Shown: piece after piece, positions 49,135 to 57,993 of the stretch | How the letters are laid out: every line of letters begins with the position of its first letter | Position numbering within the stretch: the first letter of the stretch is position 1 | Assembly: GCF_040096185.1 (NCBI RefSeq) | Contig: NZ_JBBMFF010000244.1 | Location: forward strand, 1 to 64,000 | From: JAZOXB01 sp040096185 | Lineage (GTDB): Bacteria > Bacillota > Clostridia > Oscillospirales > Oscillospiraceae | Reading direction: 5' to 3' | Length of the DNA: 64,000 nucleotides | Notes under the pieces: model-generated | Seen by the model: the letters and a program-made list of their open reading frames with translations, nothing else | Databases searched by the model: none | What the model was told of the DNA's origin: nothing | Translations under genes and position numbers: made by a program

Positions 49135-50625
49135 TTATTCACCCTCGCCATTGTCACCTTTGTTCTGGTTGTCGGTCTGGAAGGCCCCGGCGTATTCCTG
49201 TGCCTGTTCCATTGCTTCATCCTTTTCCTTACGCAACCGGGCCAGCTCCACTTCAACATCCGTAACCCACGGGTGCTGTTCCACAATGGTTTCCGTGGAC
49301 AGAATACCAACGGACTTGGAACAGTTTTCAATGGATTCCGTTTCATTGATTAGAATGTCACGGTTGAACACGATCTGAAGTTCAGCGCCTTCATAATCGC
49401 CCAAGCCCCTGTTGCTGAAATCCTGATTGATGAACCACAACAGTTCTTCAAAGGCCGCTTGGAACTCGGTTTCCATGCCGTTTGCGTCAAGGTCAATGTC
49501 AGAATACATGGATTGAATGTTCATTTGATTGGGGTTGCCACTCAAACGATCATCCTTGGCATCGTAACCACGGGCATTTTCAATCAAGGACTTCTTCAGA
49601 AGTTCCAAAATGCCCTTGTAGTTCTCTGCATTGATTTCAACCTGAAGGGTTTCAACCCCGCCATCCTCACGAACCTTCACGGCTCCATAGGTGGAAAGGT
49701 TGTGGCGGAACTCACCAAGATTTTCACCATCATAGTTCTTCAGAACCAGAATGGTGTTCCGTGCGTCCTCTTGCATATTGTTTTCAAAGTCGGAAATCAT
49801 GGTGTTGATTCCGTCCTGAAGGGTTTTCACACGGCGGATCAGGGGGATTTCCTGTTTGTTATACTTGAAGGGAACCAGCGGAATCCTTGTCCAGTTGAAC
49901 CCCTTGGGTTCTTGGCCTTCTTCCTCAACCATGAAATAGTTTTCGTGTTCACCGGCTTCCACATCGGCAATCAGCATATCATTTTGATAGATATACCGGT
50001 AAATGCCATCGGCTTTGAAGATTTCCACCTTCTCCACCTTTTCCTTCTGGTAGCCGTTCCACACTTCTTGGGTGTAGTAACGAATCGCACAATCAAGGAT
50101 GGTGTGATCATCGTCAGCCCAAAAAGGAAGAATGTCATAGGCCGGGAAATGCTTGAAGGACAATTCACCAGCTTCATTGTAGTAAGGATAAAGCCAACCA
50201 AGGCCACCGTTCAGGGCATCTTCACAAACATATTTCAGAAGCCGGTAAAACCGTTTGTTGAAAACCTTGCCCAAAGCATCCGTGTAACCCTTATCCTGAC
50301 AGTTCAGGGTGAAGGGCTTGCCCACAAGGTAGTTGGTTTTCTGATCCACCATCAGGGCATATTGGTTATCAATCAGGCGGTTGTTCGGAAGGTTCGTCAC
50401 CACCTGAAGTTGACCGTTTTCACCAATGATTGTGCGCTGACGCTGAAGAATGTCATGCTGTCCTTCATAGTACAGATCACCTATAACCTGATCCTTGCGG
50501 CGCTGACTATTCTTCCATTCCTTGATTTCAGCGGCGAAGAACTGATTTTCAGTCATGCCGGTTCGCCCACCCTGAAGGATCAGGCGGTTGATACGCTCCA
50601 TAGCGTTATCCAGAAACATATTCAC
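49135..50625 (-). CDS. Portal protein (SPP1 gp6 family)
   Basis: 496 residues forming the DNA entry ring. The family start (AAEIKEWKNSQRRKDQVIGDLYYEGQHDILQRQR), PNNRLIDNQYALMVDQKTNYLVGKP and the C-terminal helical wing and crown are all present. GTG start with AAAGG six bases upstream. It stands between terminase and the tRNA pair. Confidence 0.93.
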   Translation of the reverse strand: MNMFLDNAMERINRLILQGGRTGMTENQFFAAEIKEWKNSQRRKDQVIGDLYYEGQHDILQRQRTIIGENGQLQVVTNLPNNRLIDNQYALMVDQKTNYLVGKPFTLNCQDKGYTDALGKVFNKRFYRLLKYVCEDALNGGLGWLYPYYNEAGELSFKHFPAYDILPFWADDDHTILDCAIRYYTQEVWNGYQKEKVEKVEIFKADGIYRYIYQNDMLIADVEAGEHENYFMVEEEGQEPKGFNWTRIPLVPFKYNKQEIPLIRRVKTLQDGINTMISDFENNMQEDARNTILVLKNYDGENLGEFRHNLSTYGAVKVREDGGVETLQVEINAENYKGILELLKKSLIENARGYDAKDDRLSGNPNQMNIQSMYSDIDLDANGMETEFQAAFEELLWFINQDFSNRGLGDYEGAELQIVFNRDILINETESIENCSKSVGILSTETIVEQHPWVTDVEVELARLRKEKDEAMEQAQEYAGAFQTDNQNKGDNGEGE

Positions 50626-50706
50626 TTACCGCCTTTCTTCATTGCTTAATAAACGCAAACACACGGAAACCGTGCGTTTTTCGTGTGTTTTGTTACTATC
50701 ATGTTA

Positions 50707-52038
50707 TTAGTCGAAGCTGAAGGCGGGGCCAACCAACATATCTTCCAGCCCGTAACGCATAGCGTCCATAAGGTGGTTGAAATCATCAATGGGAACATTG
50801 ATCTTGGCCCCGAACTTATCTTCTGCCCATGTGTAGTTTGAAATCTCTGTGATGAAGTTCACGCATCGGGGATGAACAATGATGGTGTAACCCTGAATGT
50901 ACTGGATTCCGTTGTTCACGCTGTCCTTGCCCTTCCGGGCGGCTCTGATACGATGAAGGCCAGCATCCCGCAATTCATCAATGCTCTTGGGTTCGGCACA
51001 ATCGGCCTTGATCCGTTCCTTGCCGTAGCCCATGCCGGTGATCCGGTCACAGATTGCCCGGTTTGTCAGAGCCTTTTCATACAGTTCATCAAAAACCCAA
51101 ATGGTTCTTTCCTTCTCACTCACCAGCCCACAGAACAGGGCCGTGGGATCGTTGGTATAACCGAAGTCAAGGCCGAAGGCGCTTTTCACATCAGGCTTCT
51201 TGGAAATAGCCAGATAATCAAAGGCTTCTTCCCGCCAATTATCGAAAATCAGGCCATCCACAATGCCCCAACCCCCAAGGCCAGCCACCTTGTAACGGCG
51301 GGGGTTGTTTTCCTTCATGGTGTTGAACACCTTCAAATCCGCCGTGTCCAGCCATTCATTACACAGGTAATTGGTGGTTGTGGCGTAAATCTGCCCATCC
51401 GGGCTGATCCAGCTATCATGAAACTTGTATGTGGGGTTCCCTTGGGCATCCTTGCCGGTGATCTCCCCGAAGAAGCGTTTCCTGATCCAATGCTTTTCGT
51501 TCCACGGGTTGAATGTCAGCGTGATTTGCTTGAACAGGCCGGTTTCTTCCGGGATAGCACCACGAATGGATTCATCCAGCATATCAAAATCAGCTTCATT
51601 CATGATTTCGTATGCTTCTTCAATCCAGCACCAGCACAAAAACCCTATTTCAACCGTAATTGAAGTAACCTTCAGGGGATCATCAAGGCCCCGAAAGTAA
51701 ATCTTCTGACCGGTGGGAAGGTAGGTCATTTCAAGGGGGCTTTCTTTGATTTCCCAATAGGCTGAAACCCCAAGGCGGTTGATTGCCCATTTCAGTTCGG
51801 TGAAACAGGAATCTTTCAAGGTTCTGAACACCTTGCGAACCACAAGGGTATTGGCTTCCGGGTATTGCATCATCCGTTTGATGATGTTCAGGGCCGTTGT
51901 CTTGGATTTCTTGGAAGCACGGCTTCCCTTACACACCCGGTAACGGCCTTTGAAGTTCCAGAAGGTTCCGTAACCCTTACCAACCACTTCAGGAAGGTGA
52001 ACCCGCTTGGCCTGTGGGCTAATCTTCAAGTTGATCAT
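50707..52038 (-). CDS. terL: Terminase large subunit (PBSX type)
   Basis: 443 residues: packaging ATPase and nuclease. Walker A-like KGSRASKKSKTT near residue 37; Walker B in WCWIEEAYEI; nuclease acids in GLDFGYTNDPTALFC, FDELYE and KADCAEPKSIDELRDAG; the last acidic DDFNHLMDAMRYG. The class suggests headful packaging, as in SPP1/PBSX relatives. It overlaps terS by 20 bases. Confidence 0.95.
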   Translation of the reverse strand: MINLKISPQAKRVHLPEVVGKGYGTFWNFKGRYRVCKGSRASKKSKTTALNIIKRMMQYPEANTLVVRKVFRTLKDSCFTELKWAINRLGVSAYWEIKESPLEMTYLPTGQKIYFRGLDDPLKVTSITVEIGFLCWCWIEEAYEIMNEADFDMLDESIRGAIPEETGLFKQITLTFNPWNEKHWIRKRFFGEITGKDAQGNPTYKFHDSWISPDGQIYATTTNYLCNEWLDTADLKVFNTMKENNPRRYKVAGLGGWGIVDGLIFDNWREEAFDYLAISKKPDVKSAFGLDFGYTNDPTALFCGLVSEKERTIWVFDELYEKALTNRAICDRITGMGYGKERIKADCAEPKSIDELRDAGLHRIRAARKGKDSVNNGIQYIQGYTIIVHPRCVNFITEISNYTWAEDKFGAKINVPIDDFNHLMDAMRYGLEDMLVGPAFSFD

Positions 52039-52441
52039 CCCCCGTGATAATCACCGGAACGGCCCTTTCCACACCTACCTTGTCCGTGAACATACCATAA
52101 CGCTTGCCAATCAGTTCAGCGGCCTTCAGCCTTTCCTTGGCTCCAACCTCTTTCTGTGTCAACTCTTGGCAACCGTCACCGCAAAGAATCGGGATTTCTT
52201 CAGTATGTTCACCCCGCATCACCGAAGTCAGGTATTTCATGACTTCTTCAGCGTCAGCGATCTTGGCCGAATGAAGTTTTTCAAGTTCAGTTTCGATGTA
52301 CGCTTTCAAGTCAGGTTTTGCAAGGTTTTCAGAACCCGTTTGCTTTGCGGTCTTGGGCGAATACCCCGCCTTGATTGCCGCATCCGTAGCATTGCCGCTG
52401 ATCAGGTATTCATCACAGAACTTCCGCTGTCTTGGTGTCAC
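52019..52441 (-). CDS. terS: Terminase small subunit
   Basis: 140 residues: MTPRQRKFCDEYLISGNATDAAIKAGYSPKTAKQTGSENLAKP is the terminase_2 HTH; the rest is the oligomerisation region. It recognises the packaging site. GTG start with AAAGGGG nine bases upstream. Confidence 0.93.
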   Translation of the reverse strand: MTPRQRKFCDEYLISGNATDAAIKAGYSPKTAKQTGSENLAKPDLKAYIETELEKLHSAKIADAEEVMKYLTSVMRGEHTEEIPILCGDGCQELTQKEVGAKERLKAAELIGKRYGMFTDKVGVERAVPVIITGDDQLED

Positions 52442-52510
52442 AGGTATTCACCCCTTTCATCAGGCATAGAAAAAGCGCCCCGGTTTCCCGTAGGCGCAAT
52501 TTCTTATTTA

Positions 52511-53008
52511 CTATTCTACCGATTCTTTACTCTGTTTGGAACCGGTGGCACTCTGGTTTTCTCGGTTGTTTAGAAAGTCGCTGTTTGCCTTGGCAAAAGC
52601 AAGTAAACCCTTTCCGTGAAGTTCAAAAACCCATTGCATAGAATAATTCAGTTCTTCAGAAATATCTTCCCATTTTTTCAACTGAATATAGCGCCCGATC
52701 AGAATATTTTGCTGATCAAGGTCAGGAATCCGGTTGATCATGGTGAACGCTTCCTGTTTCATGCTCACAAGTTCATCAATCCGGGCATTGATCTTGGCTT
52801 CAAGATCAATAATCTTGGTGATGGTTTCTTCAAGGGTATTCTTGGGGCCTGAAGTCTGAACCTTGTCCTGTTTCAGTTGGCTTCCGGTAGAAGTCAAGCT
52901 GGAACGCAAGGTTGCAATGGTACTATCAAGCCGATGGATCAAACGATCCGTTTTCCTGATTTGGGCAAAGTATTCTTTGGCCTGTTGGGAAAGGTCTTTG
53001 TCATTCAC
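52511..53008 (-). CDS. DUF1492/ArpU-like late transcription regulator
   Basis: About 165 residues. A long coiled coil (LIHRLDSTIATLRSSLTS and DLEAKINARIDELVSMKQEAFTMINRIPD) precedes a sigma-4-like HTH (NILIGRYIQLKKWEDISEELNYSMQWVFELHGKGLLAF). Proteins of this type lie just before the terminase genes and switch on late transcription. GTG at 53008 was preferred because the ATG at 53020 touches the Shine-Dalgarno. Confidence 0.8.
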   Translation of the reverse strand: MNDKDLSQQAKEYFAQIRKTDRLIHRLDSTIATLRSSLTSTGSQLKQDKVQTSGPKNTLEETITKIIDLEAKINARIDELVSMKQEAFTMINRIPDLDQQNILIGRYIQLKKWEDISEELNYSMQWVFELHGKGLLAFAKANSDFLNNRENQSATGSKQSKESVE

Positions 53009-53077
53009 TATGTAACACATCCTTTCTGGAATAAATGTTGAAGGGCATCAAACGCCGGTATTTCAAGGGCTTTCGGA

Positions 53078-53199
53078 AAATCCTTCAACATTCAAGATCA
53101 GAAATGCCTTCTTCACTATTATTACATTCTTCATATACTATATATTTTTTCTTCTAAATAATTGAAGTAATCTGTTGAATGTTGAATGTTGAAGGATTT
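53078..53199. repeat. 18-bp inverted repeat flanking an AT-rich segment
   Basis: AAATCCTTCAACATTCAA at 53078-53095 is exactly complementary to 53182-53199. The 86 bases between are very AT-rich. More copies of GTTGAAGG and CCTTCAAC lie around (about 53037, 53171, 53236). On the minus strand a TTCAAT/TATAGT pair with 18-bp spacing could be the promoter of the late regulator. It may be an operator or origin. Confidence 0.65.
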
Positions 53200-53298
53200 C
53201 ACAGAAAATCAAGGTATTGCAAGGGTTTCAGGGCCTTCAACATCATTCCACATATTATTGAAGGCCGCTATTCCAACCCCTACTGAAGAAGCACCTGT

Positions 53299-53487
53299 TC
53301 AGGCGTTCCGGTTGTTCCACTTCTCCAACTGCTCACCCCTCAACGCCAACGCTTCCAAGAAGCAACCGTTCTTAGGGTGAACATAGAAAGTTCTGAACGG
53401 AATATCCGCATATTTCTTTGCAAGCGGGTTCAGCCGGTTTTCCTGAACCAAATCAGCCCCGCAAAAAGGACACGGCTTATTTTTCAT
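53299..53487 (-). CDS. Lar-like zinc-ribbon protein
   Basis: 62 residues: MKNKPCPFCGADLVQ with one CxxC pair, a single later Cys (NGCFLEALALRGEQLEKWNNR) and the W-N-R ending typical of the Lar family of phage restriction-alleviation proteins. A direct antirestriction role is not shown. Given the type I system in the neighbouring element, it is of interest. Confidence 0.7.
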   Translation of the reverse strand: MKNKPCPFCGADLVQENRLNPLAKKYADIPFRTFYVHPKNGCFLEALALRGEQLEKWNNRNA

Positions 53488-53690
53488 CGGTATTCCCTCC
53501 CGGTCTTACGGTCTTTGATTTCAATGCGGTTCAGAAGTTCAAACCCCGCCAAACGGGTGATGTACTTCAGGACGAAGATCAGGGTGTTCACCCGCTTCTG
53601 CTGTTCATCCTCGTCACGGATGATATTCTTTGTGCCGTGGTAGGCTGTCGGATCGTGATACCCTTCAGCATTTTCCCAAGGTTTAGGCAT
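53484..53690 (-). CDS. Small phage protein of unknown function
   Basis: 68 residues; MPKPWENAEGYHDPTAYHGTKNI then a helical part (KRVNTLIFVLKYITRLAGFELLNRIEIKDRKTGREY). Its start at 53690 has AAGGAGG upstream. Stop overlaps the start of the Lar-like gene. No family is recognised. Confidence 0.65.
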   Translation of the reverse strand: MPKPWENAEGYHDPTAYHGTKNIIRDEDEQQKRVNTLIFVLKYITRLAGFELLNRIEIKDRKTGREYR

Positions 53691-54030
53691 CGGTTTTCCC
53701 TCCTTCTTCTCTGTACCATTCTTCAATGTCACACCCAATGTCCTTCAGCTTTTTACGGGCCAACCACCCATCATCGGCTTGTTCCATCAGGTAATGTTCC
53801 CGTAGCTTCAAGGTTTCGGCATAGAACAGCTTCCACGCCAGCTTCAGGCGCTTTGGGCCAAAGCCAAATTGGGTGTGAAGCATCCACAGGATGGATGATT
53901 CTTTGTCCATGTCAAAGGCCCGATCATTTTCCACAATCTGTTTCTTGATTTCCTGATCCAAGGCCCGTTCTTCAGCTTTGTTGAACTGAACGGCGAAGAT
54001 TTTACCACCGGACTTCTTAAACATCGGCAT
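53683..54030 (-). CDS. Phage protein of unknown function, helical
   Basis: 115 residues, charged and helical: FNKAEERALDQEIKKQIVENDRAFDMDKESSILWMLHTQFGFGPKRLKLAWKLFY. Seen in Clostridial phages among nucleotide genes. GGAG lies before the ATG at 54030. It overlaps both neighbours. Confidence 0.65.
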   Translation of the reverse strand: MPMFKKSGGKIFAVQFNKAEERALDQEIKKQIVENDRAFDMDKESSILWMLHTQFGFGPKRLKLAWKLFYAETLKLREHYLMEQADDGWLARKKLKDIGCDIEEWYREEGGKTDA

Positions 54031-54658
54031 GGTATTCACTCCAAATATCATCGAAGCAAACCGGAATCAGGGCGTGAACCTTGTCCAACAGGATCAGGGC
54101 CACTTCCCGCATCTGCGGGTGTGCGGCGGGTGAACAGCGCAACTTCAGGAAATGCCGCCATTCACGAATGTTGGCCGTCATGACCACTTCCGTTTTCAGG
54201 CTGTTGGGCAGAACGGAACGGGCTTCTTGCGGGGTGGCTCCTGATTTCAACAAAGAAAAATAGCATTGTTCAGAGATCAGACAAGCGTTTTTCCATGCCC
54301 AATACAAATCAGAACCTTCAGGCCAGAAGCAAGGTTCAATCACCGTGATTTCCTCACCGAACTTGCCCTTGCCGTAGTTGCAATAGCGGGTGGATTCCTG
54401 ACAGTAAGAAGCCATCCGGTGGCGGACGATCTCATGAGAAACCCCACGATCACAAATGAACTTCACCGTGAAGGAACAATGTTCCAAAACCGCTTCATGC
54501 CCACGCTTGATGATCCCGGCAACGAACTTTTCAGCGGAACCTTCCGTGATTTTGTCCTCGGACTTGTAGCAGACACGGCCACATTGTTCCAGCCGCTTCA
54601 GAATAGTGGCCCCATCAATCGGGGTGATGAACTGCACATCAGGCTTGATAATTTTCAT
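54017..54658 (-). CDS. thyX: FAD-dependent thymidylate synthase ThyX
   Basis: 213 residues that make dTMP from dUMP with methylene-THF and FADH2. The signature RHRMASYCQESTRY (RHRxxSxxxxSxR) is intact, and so are the FAD/dUMP-binding segments (GHEAVLEHCSFTVKF and LPNSLKTEVVMTANIREWRHFLKLR). The ATG at 54658 has GGGAGG nine bases upstream. It boosts dTTP for phage replication. Confidence 0.95.
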   Translation of the reverse strand: MKIIKPDVQFITPIDGATILKRLEQCGRVCYKSEDKITEGSAEKFVAGIIKRGHEAVLEHCSFTVKFICDRGVSHEIVRHRMASYCQESTRYCNYGKGKFGEEITVIEPCFWPEGSDLYWAWKNACLISEQCYFSLLKSGATPQEARSVLPNSLKTEVVMTANIREWRHFLKLRCSPAAHPQMREVALILLDKVHALIPVCFDDIWSEYHADV

Positions 54659-54663
54659 TTTCT

Positions 54664-54996
54664 TCAACCTCCCAATTCATTCCGGTGCTGTGACCGGTAA
54701 GGATCGAACCCTTCAGGGTAACGCTGTTCCAGCTTTTTCAAGTTTTCTTCCATGACCGTATCAAGGTCAGAACCAATAGCATCACACAGAACGGCCAAAT
54801 ACCAAGCCACATCACCAAGTTCTTCAATCATGTGGCGCTTATCCAGTTCATGGCCGTGGAAGAAATGCTTCTTCACCTGTTCGGCCACTTCACCGGCTTC
54901 ACCGCAAAGGCCCAAGGCACATTCCAGCTTCAGCCGATCCATGTTGGAACGGTCAGCGGTTCGCAAGGAATCCCGCATATAACGGTTAGCGTTCAT
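54664..54996 (-). CDS. MazG-like nucleotide pyrophosphohydrolase
   Basis: 110 residues. LALGLCGEAGEVAEQVKKHFFHGHELD...MIEELGDVAWYLAVLCD has the EExxE-12-ExxD metal-binding core of MazG/all-alpha NTP pyrophosphatases. It clears unwanted nucleotides or alters (p)ppGpp in other phages; the substrate here is unknown. Start at 54996 with GGAGG. Confidence 0.85.
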   Translation of the reverse strand: MNANRYMRDSLRTADRSNMDRLKLECALGLCGEAGEVAEQVKKHFFHGHELDKRHMIEELGDVAWYLAVLCDAIGSDLDTVMEENLKKLEQRYPEGFDPYRSQHRNELGG

Positions 54997-55291
54997 CGGC
55001 GTGTTCCTCCGCTTTCTGATCGTCCAATTCAAGAACGGTCATAATGGCGTAATTGGCAAGGTCAATCAGGGTATCACGGATAGATTCATCCTTTACTTCC
55101 TGAACCCCGGATTTGGTCAGGCTCTTAAACCGGGCCAGCTTATCCCCAAGTCTGATCCGGGGCATTGCCATTCCTTCTTCCGTGAAGGTCTGGTGAAAGC
55201 TATCGCCATAGTCATGATTTTTCATGGCATACAAGGCATTGATTTCCTTGCAAATATCGGCATGGCGTTCCGTTTTGGTTTTAGGTAACAT
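54986..55291 (-). CDS. DUF1599 nucleotide-related protein
   Basis: 101 residues. MKNHDYGDSFHQTFTEEGMAMPRIRLGDKLARFKSL and IRDTLIDLANYAIMTVLEL match the DUF1599 all-alpha family, which has a MazG-like helical core. Likely a nucleotide-handling enzyme or regulator. Start at 55291 after AAAGG. Confidence 0.8.
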   Translation of the reverse strand: MLPKTKTERHADICKEINALYAMKNHDYGDSFHQTFTEEGMAMPRIRLGDKLARFKSLTKSGVQEVKDESIRDTLIDLANYAIMTVLELDDQKAEEHADER

Positions 55292-56063
55292 TGAAATCAT
55301 CCTTTCTGTTCGGAATCATTTTTTCCTTGGCGGCTATGTAGAAGTTTTTATCCACTTCAAACCCATAGGCGTTTCGGCCTAATTCATAAGCGGCACGAAG
55401 GGTTGTTCCGCTTCCGGCAACAGGATCAATAACCACATCCCCCGGATCGGTAAACACTTCAATCAACCGCTTCAGCACACCAACCGGCTTTTGGGTGGGG
55501 TGGATTTTGGGATACTCCTTCCGGTTGTCCCGTTCCCAAGTGAACCAGTTGAAAACCATGTGCTTGTTTCCGTCAGGGCCAATGTTTCGGAACTTGGGAA
55601 GTTTATCCCGATACAGCACCACCGCAAATTCTGTGGCACCAACAATCTTCATGTTGGCCTTCAGAACTTGGGCGGAATAGTTCTTTGTAAAGAACAGCGG
55701 GTAAGACTTTTCAAACCCATATTTCTTCCCGTAGTCAATGACGGTTTGCATCTGCTCAAAGGCACAGAACACAATCATAGCCGGGGCCTGTCCTTTCTCC
55801 TTTGGTTCCTTCCGAAGAAGGCGGTTGCAGAAGTGCATATATTCCGCAATCTTGAAGGTGCCATCCGTATGAAAGAAGCTGGATTTTGCCAACTTACTTT
55901 CCCCGTTCTTGTTGTCGCCGCCCTGATACCACATAGGATTACTTGCGTAAGCATCAACCCCGATATTATAGGGAATATCAGCAATGACAAGTTGGGCTTT
56001 GGGAATATTGTACCTTTTGAAATTTTGAAAATTATCATGGTACAGTTCAATTTTAGTATCCAT
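55281..56063 (-). CDS. Phage DNA methyltransferase (N4/N6, beta-class order)
   Basis: 260 residues. Catalytic motif first (ADIPYNIG, a DPPY variant with Ile) and the SAM-binding motif last (VIDPVAGSGTT), which is the beta order. PTQKPVGVLKRLIEVFTDPGD precedes it. No partner nuclease lies near, so it is an orphan that probably protects phage DNA from host restriction or marks it. The DIPY variant is less usual than DPPY. Confidence 0.9.
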   Translation of the reverse strand: MDTKIELYHDNFQNFKRYNIPKAQLVIADIPYNIGVDAYASNPMWYQGGDNKNGESKLAKSSFFHTDGTFKIAEYMHFCNRLLRKEPKEKGQAPAMIVFCAFEQMQTVIDYGKKYGFEKSYPLFFTKNYSAQVLKANMKIVGATEFAVVLYRDKLPKFRNIGPDGNKHMVFNWFTWERDNRKEYPKIHPTQKPVGVLKRLIEVFTDPGDVVIDPVAGSGTTLRAAYELGRNAYGFEVDKNFYIAAKEKMIPNRKDDFNVT

Positions 56064-56066
56064 TGG

Positions 56067-57956
56067 TTATTCCTCACTTTCTTCTACAAACACCCGGCAT
56101 TTCCCAAGGCGGCTGATCCACTTATCCACAATCACCAACCCACAACGCTTGGTGATCTGTCTGGAAAACTCGATGTTGGAAAGGGCTTGGAAGTTGTTTG
56201 CAATGCAATATTCCTTATACTTCCGGTAAACCGTCTTGGTAGGCTCATTCACAATGCAATCCAGCCCAATTTCTTTGATGAACCCAATAATGGGATTGTT
56301 GTTTTCCTCGTATTCGTCCAACTGCCCCTGAACTCTGCTGGATGTGGTGAACTGTGCGTTCCCAAGAACCCGCTTCAACCCCTGAAGGCCAAGCAAGGCC
56401 AGATATTCCATTGAACCCTGTTCACACAGTTCATCCTTGATGAACGGGCGGAAGTCAGCATCGTTGGGGGTAAACTTGGCATCGAAGGGAACAATCACCA
56501 AACGCCGCTGAACGGCTCCGGTTTTGTCCTTGATACGGGGAATATTGTTGGCGCTGAACAGGAACTTGGAATAATTGTTGAACTCAAAGGGGTCTTGGCC
56601 CTTGCGCTCCACATTCACCCGATCACCTGTGACCAGTTTTTTGAACACAGAAGCATTGGCAATAAATTCATCACCAATATCATCACCGATGTTCGCCAGC
56701 TTGCCGAACAGTTCAGCGGTTTTGAACCTATCACCCAATTCCTTCAGGTCAAGGGAAGCAATGTTCTGATCTCCAAGAAGGTTCTTCACCACATGAAGGA
56801 AGGTGGATTTGCCGTTGCTCTTATCGCCAATCAGGATGAAGGCTTTGCCAAGTTCGTTGCGGCGGTACATACAATAGCCCACCATTTCTTCCAGCAAGGC
56901 CCGAACTTCAGGATCATCACAGGCCAGCCGGTTCAGGGTATGATCCAACAGATCATCATGGGCGGCGGGGTTGTACGGCCACGGGATTTTGTTTGTAATG
57001 ACCACATCCGGGGTGAACTCTTTGAAGGAACCATCCCGGATATTGTAAAGGCCGTTGCTGAAAGCAATGATATTCGGGTTGGTGGCCTTGGTGTTTTCCT
57101 CAATCATGATTTCCAGATAGGACAGGACTTCCGAACGCCATGCCCGTTTCAGGTTGCTGATCAACTTGATCATGGCCCCTTCAATCTCACCGGCACCGGA
57201 AACATAGATACCATCCTTGTAAATGTGAAGCTGGTTATTGATCTTCACAATATGGTTGTTGTTCTTCAGGTAGGTGGCGAACTTATCAAACAGGAAGGTT
57301 TTATCCCGGAAGAAGGATGTTTTCTTGAAAGCATCATCCCGAAGGATCACATCAAGTTCCTTGTCGGAAAGGGGCTTCTTCAGCACATAACGGTTAATCA
57401 GCCTGATACATTCACGGGCTTCTTCCTTGGTGAAATCGTCACTCTGAAGGGTCAGAATGTAGTTGAACAGGGTTTGGTTCCGCCCATCACCTTCCCCAAG
57501 GTTCGGGAAATCATAGTTGCTTTTCACTGGGGTCAGCCACTTGGGAAGTTCCTGAATCTCCCCTTCAGGGAAGTCATACAGAATGGGCCGTTCCACGCCA
57601 CCGGACTTCAAGATTTCATAGCTGTTATTGGCTCCAACCTTTCCATCCGTGGTGATACCCACGGCCAAGGTGCATTTCGTCCAGCTTTTTTTAACACCAC
57701 AGTTCTTGAACAAGAAGTGTTTTCCCCGTGTGGTGGCGTACACTCTGCACTTCAGTTCTAAATCCTGAACAATTCTGAACAAAAGTTCAGATGTTTCCGC
57801 ATCGTCCACATCAATCAGGATGGTTTCTTCCCCAAGAATACCGGCGTATTCATCAAGGTTTTGGACTTCAGAACGGGTTTTCAGTTTTTCAACGCCTTTG
57901 AACTTTTCAAGGCATTGTTTGTTTCTGGTAGGCACATAGCCCCTAAACAGTTCCAT
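56067..57956 (-). CDS. D5-type primase-helicase
   Basis: 629 residues. The first 140 residues are related to primase-polymerase N-termini (ETILIDVDDAETSELL, YATTRGKHFLFKN). A D5_N region and an SF3 helicase core follow: Walker A IGDKSNGKSTFLH near residue 380, Walker B LANIGDDIGDEF and motif C KFLFSANNIP. A winged helix closes it. It unwinds and primes at the phage origin. The start at 57956 follows a G-rich stretch. Confidence 0.92.
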   Translation of the reverse strand: MELFRGYVPTRNKQCLEKFKGVEKLKTRSEVQNLDEYAGILGEETILIDVDDAETSELLFRIVQDLELKCRVYATTRGKHFLFKNCGVKKSWTKCTLAVGITTDGKVGANNSYEILKSGGVERPILYDFPEGEIQELPKWLTPVKSNYDFPNLGEGDGRNQTLFNYILTLQSDDFTKEEARECIRLINRYVLKKPLSDKELDVILRDDAFKKTSFFRDKTFLFDKFATYLKNNNHIVKINNQLHIYKDGIYVSGAGEIEGAMIKLISNLKRAWRSEVLSYLEIMIEENTKATNPNIIAFSNGLYNIRDGSFKEFTPDVVITNKIPWPYNPAAHDDLLDHTLNRLACDDPEVRALLEEMVGYCMYRRNELGKAFILIGDKSNGKSTFLHVVKNLLGDQNIASLDLKELGDRFKTAELFGKLANIGDDIGDEFIANASVFKKLVTGDRVNVERKGQDPFEFNNYSKFLFSANNIPRIKDKTGAVQRRLVIVPFDAKFTPNDADFRPFIKDELCEQGSMEYLALLGLQGLKRVLGNAQFTTSSRVQGQLDEYEENNNPIIGFIKEIGLDCIVNEPTKTVYRKYKEYCIANNFQALSNIEFSRQITKRCGLVIVDKWISRLGKCRVFVEESEE

Positions 57957-57993
57957 GCTTCAACGCTCCCCCCCCCCTGAAAGGTTTTATTGT

